The notes beneath the pieces were generated by a model. That model did not search any database, was not told where the DNA came from, and saw only the letters and a program-made list of their open reading frames with translations. From contig JAHNUO010000003.1 in assembly GCA_019787685.1 (NCBI GenBank), positions 2,232,001 to 2,296,000 on the forward strand: 64,000 nucleotides of DNA. Direction: 5' to 3'. Positions 10,381-19,654 of this stretch are shown piece by piece. A program made the translations under genes and the position numbers. This DNA is from Chiua virens (taxonomy: Eukaryota; Basidiomycota; Agaricomycetes; Boletales; Boletaceae). Within the stretch, counting starts at the first letter, position 1. The number at the start of each line of letters is the position of its first letter.

Positions 10381-11479
10381 ATTGGATAGTGATTGCGACG
10401 GTGTGACGCATGGCTTTTCTGCGTGTCTGTTGTCTAGGGTTTCGTGCATGAAGGCATGGTGGATGATGTGTGGCCGTAATCTGCGATGCAAAGTGTGTGT
10501 GATGGTTTTGTGTTCATCACAGTGATAGCATCTCTGGTCTCTGGTATGCGTCGATCGTCCTATGTGAATTCTGCTTGTCCACATGTGTCTGGTGTGATCC
10601 TATGTGATCCGGTCGGCCGAGTTTGCTATCCGCTGCTCACTGCATGATCTGAATACGAAGAAAAGAACTGTATGGTTGAACGTGAAAGAGATGATAAGAA
10701 AGAGAAAAACAAAATGAAACCAATTGGCGAGTGTCCAACTTGGCTTGTCTTCATCGTGCATCTTTCGTGTCTATACCTGTAACGGATGCCCTTTCATGAT
10801 ACCTAAAAACATCTGGAAACAATCCGGATACGACTGGATAAAGTGCGTTGTGCCTATGTGTGTTCAAAGAGCAGAAGTGGTATGTAGTGGATGAGGGCAC
10901 GAACTCTAGATGATTGCAATAACGAAGTAGTGAATTGAGTGGTAGAAGAAATGAATGGACTATACGATCATGTGTTGGTTTTTCTATATGGTATTCTTTC
11001 TTTTCTGTGATGGTTTCTTGTTCGATGAGTAATGATCGATCACTGGACTAAACCCAGGGTGAGATAGAGATCTGCTGGACGAATACTGGGGACGAAACAG
11101 AGATGAAACGGATATCAAAAGAATGATTTCAATGACTGAAATTGTGAAAATGCGAAAAGTTGCGTGTGGAAACCGAGGTGGTCATATAGACCCCTCCCCC
11201 CTGGGTAGGCCATATCTGATGACCTCCCGGTCATCCGGATAATGCTGTGGAGAAAGGGTAAGGGTGTCTCAATGATAGTAAAAAAAGAACGGTCAGATTC
11301 CCGGATCGAAGGGAAAATGCAACTGAACAGTGTCGGCCAGGTCGTCGAATAAACCTGATGTGGGCAAAGACAGCTGAAGCATAAACTGAAATGAAAAGAT
11401 GTGTGCATTAGTGTAAAATTGAGAGAGAGGGAAACGGATTGGGAGAGCAGCGAAGGGCATGCGTAGTTTCGATAACCGG

Positions 11480-11935
11480 CTCAGAACCAATTGAACCGGT
11501 GAGGTATGGGTCCTTGGATATGGCCGTAAACGTAGAGGTGGCGGCTCGGATGAGATGAGTGGTGGCATGGTTGCGGAAGCAAGGGGCAAGGTCGATAGCA
11601 GCGAGGGCAGTTTGTTGAAAAAGAATGAGGGTGATGGGCGTGGCTGCAATGTGCGCACTTCATGGGGTATAGGAACTGCGCAGAAGAGTGCATTTAGCTT
11701 CAATCCATGGCTGGAAACCAATCAAACCGGTGAGGTGCTCATCCTCGGATACAGTCATAAATGCAGAGATGGCGGTTTGTTGAGGAAGGACGAGGGCAAT
11801 GAGAGTGGCTGCAATTTGTGCACTTCATGGGGTATAGGAACTGCGCAGAAGAGTGCGTTTAGCTTCAATACCTGACCAGAAACCAATTGGACCGGTGAGG
11901 TACTACAAATCCTCGGATATGGCCGTAAATGCAGA
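11480..11935. repeat. Degenerate tandem repeat inside the gag 3' region
   Basis: A unit that begins GAACCAATTGAACCGGTGAGG recurs near 11487, 11711 and 11879, each followed by a CTCGGATA-type stretch. The first two units also share CACTTCATGGGGTATAGGA and GAACTGCGCAGAAGAGTGC. Spacing is about 225 and 168 bp, so the units differ by an indel. The repeat overlaps the C-terminal end of Gag and its downstream sequence, and probably changed the length of that protein. Confidence 0.65.
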
Positions 11936-13071
11936 GATGGTGGTTCAGACATGACAGGCGATGGGACAGCTTTAGAGATGAGAGACTGACTGGGCAATGC
12001 AGGTGGTGATGGATCCGACATGATCCGAGCTATCCAGATAGATGTTTTCGGTGACACGGCCAGTGTGCTGCTATCGCGAATGGATGGTGATGATGGCAGA
12101 TCCGGTGGTGATAAAACAGTCATGTCCTCTGGAGGCAAGTGAGGTGGTCGTGCTAAGCCAGGTGGGTGAGAGGGAAGTGAGTGGGATGAGAGTATGCGCC
12201 CGGTTGGCCGTTTTGTCATAGCCAAAAACACCGATCTGCTGAGCTGCAATCTGGTACTATGCGACGGATGGGTGAGTGGTGGTGTGAGGTTTGTCAATGG
12301 TGACTTCATAGTCATCCAAGGTAACAGAGGTGGCAAGGCTGGCGTGGTCGATGGTGAGAGCGATGGGGTGGATGAGTCGGGTTGTGACGTATCTGAAGAG
12401 GGTGAAGGCGATTGGATTGGTCGTGGTGATGGACCTGAGAGTGTCCGGATTGATGTATGCATGAGTACATCCAGTGGCAGAGAGATTGTGGCTGAGGAGG
12501 GTGAGTGTAGTGGGTGAGATGTGTTGGGGCAATCTGGTTCATCTTGCTCCTGTGTTTTGGCATGCAGTACCACAAATTCGACAGCTGTGAGAGGCGGATC
12601 AGCACAGACGGGTTCAATTGAGACGTTACCGGATTGCTCAGGATCGCATTCTACTATCCTTGAATAGACCCGGATGGAATCACTTTGCGGCATGTGATCT
12701 GCTAGATTCGATGAGGTGGATGCTGATGCAAGGATGGGGTCGGTGGTGATGTCGATGGATGGTTCTGGAACGTAAAGTGGGTAGTCATCGTCGTATGATG
12801 AGTACCAGTGCTGGACATCGGCTACAAACATTGACCAATCCAGCTGTGTTGCAAGTACTTGCTGTGATGTCCGCCATAGCTCGGCATCTTCTGGGTAGGC
12901 ATACCAGATGGCTGTATTAATCTTCTGTGCGTCTGTGAGTCTGATGCTTGTAGCTAACTGATCGACATGTTTCAAAAAGGCAGGTAACTGTGACGGAATG
13001 GTCGCATTGAAACGTGGGGCGCTAGAGGCAGTCCGGAAGGGCAGCTGTAGGAGATATCCGGGCGATGGCAT
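11755..13071 (-). CDS. Gag-like protein of retrotransposon A
   Basis: This 438-codon frame encodes the structural Gag of a Ty3/gypsy-type element. The recognisable core is near the N-terminus: PRFNATIPSQLPAFLKHVDQ, then LTDAQKINTAIWYAYPEDAE and a WSMFVADVQHWY segment, the helical capsid-like region seen in Agaricomycete gypsy elements. The C-terminal half is rich in Ser, Pro and Thr, and no CCHC zinc knuckle is visible, which is unusual. The start at 13069-13071 lies about 270 bp after the 5' LTR, with the primer-binding site between. There is no pol downstream. The frame is open, so the element may have been mobilised by a related one. Confidence 0.75.
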   Translation of the reverse strand: MPSPGYLLQLPFRTASSAPRFNATIPSQLPAFLKHVDQLATSIRLTDAQKINTAIWYAYPEDAELWRTSQQVLATQLDWSMFVADVQHWYSSYDDDYPLYVPEPSIDITTDPILASASTSSNLADHMPQSDSIRVYSRIVECDPEQSGNVSIEPVCADPPLTAVEFVVLHAKTQEQDEPDCPNTSHPLHSPSSATISLPLDVLMHTSIRTLSGPSPRPIQSPSPSSDTSQPDSSTPSLSPSTTPALPPLLPWMTMKSPLTNLTPPLTHPSHSTRLQLSRSVFLAMTKRPTGRILSSHSLPSHPPGLARPPHLPPEDMTVLSPPDLPSSPSIRDSSTLAVSPKTSIWIARIMSDPSPPALPSQSLISKAVPSPVMSEPPSLHLRPYPRICSTSPVQLVSGQVLKLNALFCAVPIPHEVHKLQPLSLPSSFLNKPPSLHL

Positions 13072-13343
13072 AGTAACAATTCAGATGGTGGCGCAGGTCG
13101 CCGTGCACCATGACAGGTGTGTCGTCTGACTTGTCTGACGTCACTTAGAGGTCTGTGGTGGCGTAAGGGTAGTGGTGCAGGGTTCAATAGGGGTGATTCG
13201 GATGCTATGCAAGGAGGTGTTAACCGAGGCGAAAATTTTCTAAGAAGTGAAGCGAAGGTATGTCATGAGTGAGGTGAATAATGAGTGGATTGGTTGTCGT
13301 CGTCTGTACCAACTTCTGGAAGTCCCTCGTGGTGGGCTCCAGT

Positions 13344-13960
13344 TGAAGGTAATAAATCCCGGCTGTAGTGCAATACTCAGGGGGATTGAAAGAAATAGAA
13401 AGAGGGTGAAGGAATGTAATTCCGTTCGACCCAGGGACAACACTGAGTTGGTGAACGACGAATAATGGTTTTTGAGTAGTCCGAGATGAGTCCGGGGCAA
13501 ATCCGGATTAAAACGGATAGAAAAGCGGATGTGGCAGTCCGATCCGGATTGAGAAAATACAAGGAGAGCGAGAGAAAATGAACGTCAACCGAAAATGATG
13601 TGAGACAGATGCACACGGGCAAAAGCTACTGTATTTTTGTCAATACAGTGAATTTATGTATAGTCCTCGGGAATACCCTCAGACTTGTCCTAAGTAAGGA
13701 TAATAATAAAAAGAAGGTTTTCATACGGTATAAAGTTCGAGAGGCACCCGAACGTCCCTGCAAGGGCTGCATGACATGGTCTAGCCAATGCTAAGTATGA
13801 ATAAGGAGCATCAAAAATAAATAAAAGAGTCCGAGGCAAAACGGGCACGGATACAGCAATCCGGATGAGTTCGCACAAGCAGACAGATCAGGACCGGGAT
13901 CAGGTGACGATGGGGTGTGGAAATGTGCTATGTGAGCACAGGGAATACCTATTCCCTACA
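13344..13960 (-). repeat. LTR copy 3 (5' LTR of retrotransposon A, recombined)
   Basis: The 617-bp copy runs from TGAAGGTAATAAATCC to ATTCCCTACA. It carries a four-base insertion (TATGTATAGTCC against TATAGTCC in copy 2). Its outer flank CCAT (13961-13964, ATGG on minus) matches the ATGG next to copy 1 and not the flank of copy 2, which shows exchange with copy 1. Confidence 0.85.
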
Positions 13961-14228
13961 CCATGCTGCAAAAATTGGTGTTTTGACAAGTGATATCTGC
14001 TCTATTGGCTTTGGTTGTGTAATCTCAGGTTTGAACTGACAAAAGTATGTGGGCCCATAGGTACAGAGGTCACGTAAAAACATCCACGCATTGAACTGCT
14101 GAAATGGCGGCGGCCTTGTGTTCATCGGCTGCTCGTCAGGTTTATGTACTACACTGATCAGATCCCACCAGGTTCATGATTGTTGACCACTGATCTCTGG
14201 ATTCAATGGTGACTGCTTCCACAGTTCG
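13961..14228 (-). pseudogene. DUF6589 protein, fragment between the two retroelements
   Basis: On the minus strand this reads ELWKQSPLNPEISGQQS, an in-frame TGA (14174-14176), then TWWDLISVVHKPDEQP, FNAWMFLRDLCTYGPTYFCQF and EQISLVKTPIFAAW. It continues the N-terminal fragment across the GTTCG duplication of retroelement B: LDE joins to LWKQ in frame. At its other end AAW joins to AMNINN of the central fragment across one copy of ATGG, again in frame. The order of the pieces is therefore fixed by both protein sequence and target duplications. Confidence 0.8.
14224..14228. repeat. Target-site duplication of retroelement B, left (GTTCG)
   Basis: Identical to the five bases after the right LTR (18548-18552). 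Confidence 0.9.
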
Positions 14229-14782
14229 TGTTAGAGACCGTGCGACTCGGAGGTAGCCAACTCCGGATCTCCGGAGTTGTAACGTCGGACGGGACTTGGC
14301 TTCACCGTATGTGGTGCGCCCTTGTCACAGTCTGTCCCTATATTTCGGACGTGCGGAAAACAGAGGTAGATATATGACTCAACACATAAAGTGGAGTCGA
14401 GCGGAGTAAAGACCGTCAAGGTCTTACGGAGTGTTCGGAGTGAGTCGTACAATAAACTAATATTCAGACTAAGGGTACACAGTCATGGTACTACAGTTTA
14501 TATACTCGGAGTGGAATGGAGATTAGTAATGGAGTTGGTAAGAACTGAGTAAGACGGAAGATCGGGAAACTACATAGCCGGAGGTAAGTCGGGTACTGAG
14601 AAAGCCGGAGCTGTGCTCATAAGCGAGACACAGGTTATGTACTAATATAAAAGAGGAAACATATATACGTAACGGAGGTCCGGGGTCGCGGAGTTGCGTC
14701 CTGAGGGAGATCGACCCGGAGTTATCGTCTAAGAGAAACGGAGTTATATCCGGAGGAACGGAGAACGGAGCGGTATATGACA
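14229..14782 (-). repeat. 3' LTR of retrotransposon B
   Basis: 554 bp, starting TGTTAGAGACCGTGCGACTC and ending CGGTATATGACA on the plus strand. Exactly the same length as the partner LTR. Orientation is set by the minus-strand gag. Confidence 0.92.
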
Positions 14783-14920
14783 GTATCCCCCTTTTAGGCC
14801 TGAACCCTTGAAGGCCTTTAGCGAGGAACAATAGTCAAGCGGAGTCAAAGCGCGAACAAAGCGCGAGTGGAGGTGACGGATGTGCGGAGTTTGAATTCGG
14901 AGTGTGGGTGACGTGCTCTG

Positions 14921-14928
14921 TATATAAG
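14921..14928 (+). promoter_or_regulatory. TATA box for the plus-strand gene in retrotransposon B
   Basis: TATATAAG lies 44-51 bp upstream of the ATG at 14972, a normal position for a fungal core promoter, with a pyrimidine-rich stretch (TTTCATTCCTTAACC) between. Confidence 0.6.
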
Positions 14929-14971
14929 TCCGGCGGATGGCTGTTTCATTCCTTAACCATTAATTCCTACC

Positions 14972-15918
14972 ATGTCCGATATCAGCAGCATCAAGGAGTG
15001 GGACGACGCGCGTCTCAAGGAGTGCGACGATGACAGCGACGAGCTGTTCGACGCGAAGGCGACGGAGCGGCGACGACGGATGAAGGTTCGGAGAGAAGCG
15101 GAGGAACAGAGGAAGGCGGAGGAAGCTGAGGAGGTGCGCAAGGCTGAAGAGGCGAGGCGCGAGGCAGAGGAGGCAGAGAAAGCGAGGAGGGCTGCGGAGG
15201 AGCGGAGGAAAGCGGAGGAGCGCGAGGCGCGAGAGGTCGAGGAGGCCAAGAAAAGGGTGAGTGGTTCACAACGTCTGGCTTCCGGAGCTGACGGAGTTAC
15301 TAGGCCGAGGAGGTCCGTGCGGAGCAGAGTGCTCCCAAGGAGAAGGGCAAGGAGAAGGAGAAGGCGCGAGGGTCGGAGTGGGAGGCATGCACTAGGTGCG
15401 AGGACCGAGGCCTGGAGTGCGTACTGGGCGCGGGGAGGAAGTCGACGGCTTGCGAGCCTTGTCGAGACGCCAAGGTGAAGTGCGAGAGGCCCGGAGAGGA
15501 GGTGACGGAGAAGAGGGTGCGCCGGAGGAAACGGGTGGAGGAATCGGAGGAGGTGCCGAAGTCGAAGAAGAAGGCGAGGACCGAGTCGTCGTCCGCTGGT
15601 CCGAGCGGGGCTCAGGGCTCGTCTCTTCCGGAGACGTTCGTGCAGGCGGCGGAGTCGTGGGCGGGAGTTGCGAAGCAGATGACGGAGGCCGTAAGGGATC
15701 TCCAAGCGGCGATGAGGTCGCAAAACAGGCGTCTGGATTACCAGAACGCTCTGTTATCGAGGCTCGTGGAGCTGAAGGTGGAGGAGGTGTACGGAGCGAA
15801 GTCGGAGGAGTCGGATGATGAGGATGTCGATGCGGAGGTGGGCGAAAAGGAGCTCGCGGAGATGGGCACGGAGGTGGAGATGGGTGACTCGGCGGATGCG
15901 GAGGGAGAAGTAGAGTAG
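14972..15918 (+). CDS. Zn2Cys6-like, coiled-coil protein carried antisense in retrotransposon B
   Basis: Two exons, 14972-15256 and 15304-15918, join in frame across a GTGAGT...TACTAG intron and give about 299 residues. The N-terminal third is an acidic-basic heptad-rich helix (RREAEEQRKAEEAEEVRKAE). Around residues 123-160 lies C-x2-C-x6-C-x10-C-x2-C-x6-C (CTRCEDRGLEC and CEPCRDAKVKC), which fits the spacing of fungal Zn2Cys6 binuclear clusters, followed by a basic RVRRRKR patch. The C-terminus is acidic. It is transcribed against the gag gene and has its own TATA box. It is similar in layout to proteins that I recall as common and unnamed in Agaricomycete genomes. DNA binding is inferred; its value to the element is unknown. 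Confidence 0.7.
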
Positions 15919-16706
15919 AATAGAATGTACTTATGAAGTTGCAAAAAGCAACAAGATACGATTCTCGGAGGAAAACGGAGTGAGCGGAGATGGAAGTGTG
16001 GGGAACGGGAGGTCCATATCCCCCTCTTAGGCTAGACGTCCCAGCGTCTAGCAGCGGAGGTGGACGGAGGGAGTTCGGGGTACGAAGGAGGAGGGATGTG
16101 TGAGTGCCTTTCAAAGTAATCCAGGAAAGAACGGTATACGTCGCTGAGGTTCCATGGGTTTTCGATGTCGAGCAGGAGGAGGGATGACCGGAGTAACCTA
16201 GAGGATCAGAGTAGTAGCCGGAGTTGCCAGAGGGAACACCCAAAGGCGCAGAGTCGAGCTCATATGTGTTGGCGTCCATGTTCAGGTGAACAGAAAAGTT
16301 ACTGTCCATAACTCGTCACTCAACGGAGTGTTAGCGAGCGGATCAGTGGTATCCAAGAATCAAGAGAACAGGGGGACCCAACGGAGGTGCACGGAGTGCG
16401 GTCGGAGTGATCATAGGGTAAGGTCGGAGGAGTTATGAGGAGGTCGGGGATGAGAGTCGGGGTAAACGGAGTTGAGGCTCGGGGTAAACGGAGTTCTGGG
16501 GAGTGGAGGGGTAGGGAGTATCGAGGTGAAGAATCATGTCCTCGAACTCTCTCGGGGTGAAAAGAAGAAGGGAGGTGACGACATAAACTGAAGTTCATGA
16601 GGTCCAGAGTGTCGAAAAGACTGGATGCGTTGGTTCTGAATATACTCCTTATTGTGCAGTAGAAGGTAACGCTCCTTCAGAATACACGGAGTCGGGGGTC
16701 GGAGGC

Positions 16707-17951
16707 TTAGTCGGTGTCCTCGGAGGAGGATACCGGAGTTGCTCGCGTAGCACGGGGCTTCGCAGAGCGAGAAGTGGACTTGGGGCAGTCCTTAGCCTTA
16801 TGTCCTGGGAGGCCACAGAACATACATAAGAAGAGGTCGAAACATCTCTGACGTTCGACGGAGGTGAGTTTACCATCTTCACCGAGTGGTGATTCAGGTT
16901 CTTGGGGTGCGGAGGTAGACTCGACGGAGTCGTCGGAGTCATATTCTTGGTCAGATTCGGAGATAGGAGGTGATGCGGATGCGGAGTTTCTGGAGGATTG
17001 CGCGGAGGCGCGATTAATCTCGGAGTTGCGCTCCCAATGGCGAGCATCGATAGCTTGCGCCATGTAACGCATTTCAGAGAGCCTTGGGGGTTTGCCTACG
17101 CGAGAGATTTCGTCTTTGATGCGGTTTGGCAGACCATTGTAGAAATGGGTACGGAGAGCACCTTCTCCATAACCACGGACTTGAGCAGCTAAGCGGTTAA
17201 ACTCAACTACATATTTGTTGATCCTTTGTCCATCACTCATGGACAGATCTCGGAGTTCGTACTCCGCGTCTCCGACCGGATCGTGCGGACCAAAGTTCGT
17301 CTGGAGTTCCAGAACGAAGTCGGTGTAGTGATCTTTCCAGAGGGGACGGGAGACGGAGGGGTCAGATTCGAGGAGGTCGGGTTCAAACCATTCAAGGGCA
17401 ATTCCTTTCAGATAAGACAGTGCAAATGTGACTTTGGCACGGTCTGAGCGGAAAGCCTTGGGACGGTCCTGGAAGTTCAACTCGCATTGAACGAGAAAGA
17501 CTCGGAGTTTGCGGGGGCTTGTCCCATCAAACTGATCAGGTTCTCTGACTTTAGTGCGAGGGGAGGAGCTAGAGGAGGGGTGACGAGAGGCGCGAGTGAG
17601 ACTTTGTATTGCATTTGTCAATCGCCCATAGGTATCATCAGAGGCAAGTTCGGTTTCGGGGTCAGAGAAGTCATCTCCAGAGTTGGGTTCATCAGAGGGA
17701 TGTCCCCTGGAGGAGCCCGGAATACTCGGAGATTGATTACGGGAAGACGGAGTTCGCGCACCCAGGAATACGGGTGCTCGAGAGGCGGAGGATGCAATAA
17801 GTCGAGTGGAGAAACCTCGGAAATCTTCGATGACTTCGGGAGTTCGTCGATGACTGAGGAGGTTCCTGAGAGATTGGATGCGGGTAGTGTCAGATAGGTT
17901 CAAGGTAGAGATACCAGTAGTACTGGTCTGAGGGCGGGTGTGAGAGGACAT
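16707..17951 (-). CDS. Gag protein of retrotransposon B
   Basis: The ATG at 17949-17951 lies about 45 bp inside the 5' LTR edge, and the frame gives 414 residues. Near the middle is a retrotransposon Gag capsid domain (REPDQFDGTSPRKLRVFLVQ, then SYLKGIALEWFEPDLL and INKYVVEFNRLAAQVRGYGE). Near the C-terminus is a canonical CCHC zinc knuckle, CMFCGLPGHKAKDC. Gag packages the element RNA and forms virus-like particles. The frame is complete and undamaged, which fits the young LTRs. The neighbouring 1.9 kb toward the 3' LTR holds no pol, so the element depends on proteins from another copy. Confidence 0.88.
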   Translation of the reverse strand: MSSHTRPQTSTTGISTLNLSDTTRIQSLRNLLSHRRTPEVIEDFRGFSTRLIASSASRAPVFLGARTPSSRNQSPSIPGSSRGHPSDEPNSGDDFSDPETELASDDTYGRLTNAIQSLTRASRHPSSSSSPRTKVREPDQFDGTSPRKLRVFLVQCELNFQDRPKAFRSDRAKVTFALSYLKGIALEWFEPDLLESDPSVSRPLWKDHYTDFVLELQTNFGPHDPVGDAEYELRDLSMSDGQRINKYVVEFNRLAAQVRGYGEGALRTHFYNGLPNRIKDEISRVGKPPRLSEMRYMAQAIDARHWERNSEINRASAQSSRNSASASPPISESDQEYDSDDSVESTSAPQEPESPLGEDGKLTSVERQRCFDLFLCMFCGLPGHKAKDCPKSTSRSAKPRATRATPVSSSEDTD

Positions 17952-17993
17952 AGGTCGTGAGGTGACTGATGACAAGAAGTAGTCTGAATATAC

Positions 17994-18547
17994 TGTTAGA
18001 GACCGTGCGACTCGGAGGTAGCCAACTCCGGATCCTCGGAGTTGTAGCGTCGGACGGGACTTGGCTTCACCGTATGTGGTGCGCCCTTGTCACAGTCTGT
18101 CCCTATATTTCGGACGTGCGGAGAACGGAGGTAGATATATGACTCAACACATAAAGTGGAGTCGAGCGGAGTAAAGACCGTCAAGGTCTTACGGAGTGTT
18201 CGGAGTGAGTCGTACAATAAACTAATATTCAGACTAAGGGTACACAGTCATGGTACTACAGTTTATATACTCGGAGTGGAATGGAGATTAGTAACGGAGT
18301 TGGTAAGAACTGAGTAAGACGGAAGATCGGGAAACTACATAGCCGGAGGTAAGTCGGGTACTGAGAAAGCCGGAGCTGTGCTCATAAGCGAGACACAGGT
18401 TATGTACTAATATAAAAGAGGAAACATATATACGTAACGGAGGTCCGGGGTCGCGGAGTTGCGTCCTGAGGGAGATCGACCCGGAGTTATCGTCTAAGAG
18501 AAACGGAGTTATATTCGGAGGAACGGAGAACGGAGCGGTATATGACA
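17994..18547 (-). repeat. 5' LTR of retrotransposon B
   Basis: 554 bp, near identical to 14229-14782. The differences by eye include ATCCTCGG against ATCTCCGG, GTAGCG against GTAACG, and GAGAACGGAGG against GAAAACAGAGG. Confidence 0.92.
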
Positions 18548-18552
18548 GTTCG
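18548..18552. repeat. Target-site duplication of retroelement B, right (GTTCG)
   Basis: Perfect match to 14224-14228, confirming a simple insertion. Confidence 0.9.
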
Positions 18553-19580
18553 TCCAAACACCGCAGGTCCTCTGGTATGACTCCATGAGCCAGTGGAAAC
18601 AGCAGCCCAGAGGTAAGGTGCTTGAGCAAGTCATTTGATTTCTCAACTGTCAGCACTTGACTTTTTAGGTCAACATCAAAGTTGTCATATGCATACGATG
18701 CGATGAGCGAATGTCCAAGGCTTTGCAATGTGCAATCCGACTCCAAAGATAGTGATTGCACAGCCAGATTTATTGCATCTGTAGAGATCGAGATACCAAG
18801 GTGCACGAGTGTGTTGATGACATTGTACAGCGCATGTACTGACTGTAAAAAGAACCCGATAACACTTTGCAACGCATTTGCCTTTTGATTGATTCCCTGC
18901 ATCAATATACTGCATATACCGGTTCTTTTCTGCTATGTTTTAGACACTTGAGTATACATATGAATTGTCACTAACCATCGCTCTTATCGCAGACCGTCAC
19001 TTTGTACGTCTTTCCTTGAGCGACAAAGACTGACTGCTACGATCACCCTGCTCACAGTCCGTGAGGTGATCAATGATCCCCTCAAGATCAGCTTCATCAA
19101 CCGCGTTCCAAAATTCATCGGCACTGCCTAACAATAGGACTGCATCATCCGAAGGTATGTCTGTGTTTCTGGACTCTCCTAGTCCCTGTTCTTGATGTTT
19201 CTCCTGAAGCAACGAGTCAAGCATCTTCCACAACCTCAGCACACTAGCCTCCATGGTTTGTGCCATCTGCGCAATGTGAAACTCTTCCATCTGCTGAATT
19301 GTTGCACTAGCAGCCCCAAATGCAAACCACCTTCTCTGGATGCAAGACCTTGAATTTCTTGAACATACATTGCTTCAACAACTTCAAAGCACTGCTGTCT
19401 TATCTTATCACGAGTTGCAGGATGTCGAACAAGTGCTTTGAAGATTGCACCAGCATTTGCAATGAGATCATTGACCATGAAGCTCTCATACTCCCGGTTG
19501 GTCAGTAGCATCATGACGAAACTCACAGCGCTGATTTGACAGTCTTCCAGGGCACTGATGACAGGAAGCAGAGAGGACAT
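18548..19580 (-). pseudogene. DUF6589 protein, N-terminal fragment
   Basis: The ATG at 19578-19580 is 74 bp inside the right TIR. The first exon reads MSSLLPVISALEDCQISAVS onward to LASREGGLHLG, where a one-base loss in a T run near 19320 shifts the frame; the next frame goes on as SATIQQMEEFHIAQMAQTME and LWKMLDSLLQEK. An intron lies near 18903-18971 (donor GTTAGT). The following exon has NQKANALQSVIGFFLQS, SLGHSLIASYAYDNFDVDLK and LKHLTSGLLFPLAHGV, hallmarks of DUF6589 as I know the family. It ends CLDE at the retroelement B insertion. YDNFD may hold one catalytic aspartate of an RNase H-like fold; this is a guess. The protein is not functional in this copy. Confidence 0.85.
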
Positions 19581-19654
19581 GGTGGACTGAAATTACACTC
19601 TATGTTGTCCTACCGTGTGGTGACTGCATGGTGCACAACATGGCAGCCACTGAT

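Larger units (their letters stand above)
9483..13960 (-). mobile_element. Nested gag-only LTR retrotransposon A
   Basis: Two LTRs in the same orientation (9483-10094 and 13344-13960) enclose 3.25 kb that encodes a minus-strand Gag but no recognisable protease, reverse transcriptase or integrase. Next to the 5' LTR on the minus strand the internal region begins ACTGGAGCCCACCAC, with a TGG start expected of a tRNA primer-binding site. It therefore looks non-autonomous. The outer flanks do not match each other because the 5' LTR (copy 3) recombined with copy 1 (7740-8352). It originally sat inside the DUF6589 coding sequence, with target duplication TCGC/TTGC. Confidence 0.8.
14229..18547 (-). 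mobile_element. Nested gag-only LTR retrotransposon B with an opposite-strand gene
   Basis: Two 554-bp LTRs (14229-14782 and 17994-18547), each starting TGTTAGAGACC and ending TATATGACA, are flanked by the perfect 5-bp duplication GTTCG. By eye they differ at about seven positions, near 98.7 percent identity, so the insertion is young. The minus strand carries gag just after the 5' LTR (17994-18547). No pol is present. The plus strand carries a spliced gene with its own TATA box. A polypurine tract (minus-strand AAAAGGGGGATAC, about 14783-14796) precedes the 3' LTR. A near copy of that tract lies at 16012-16030. Confidence 0.92.

Noticed and set aside
10083..10584. Minus-strand open frames rich in Ser, Leu, Ile and His
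   Set aside because: They read through the GAC/GAT simple repeat; low complexity only.
14953..15723. Minus-strand Arg/Leu/Ser-rich frame of 256 codons
   Set aside because: It is the antisense of the Lys/Glu-rich coiled coil of the plus-strand gene and crosses its intron.
15392..16309. Long minus-strand open frame opposite the Zn2Cys6-like gene
   Set aside because: Proline/serine-rich composition with no motif; a by-product of high GC on the coding plus strand.
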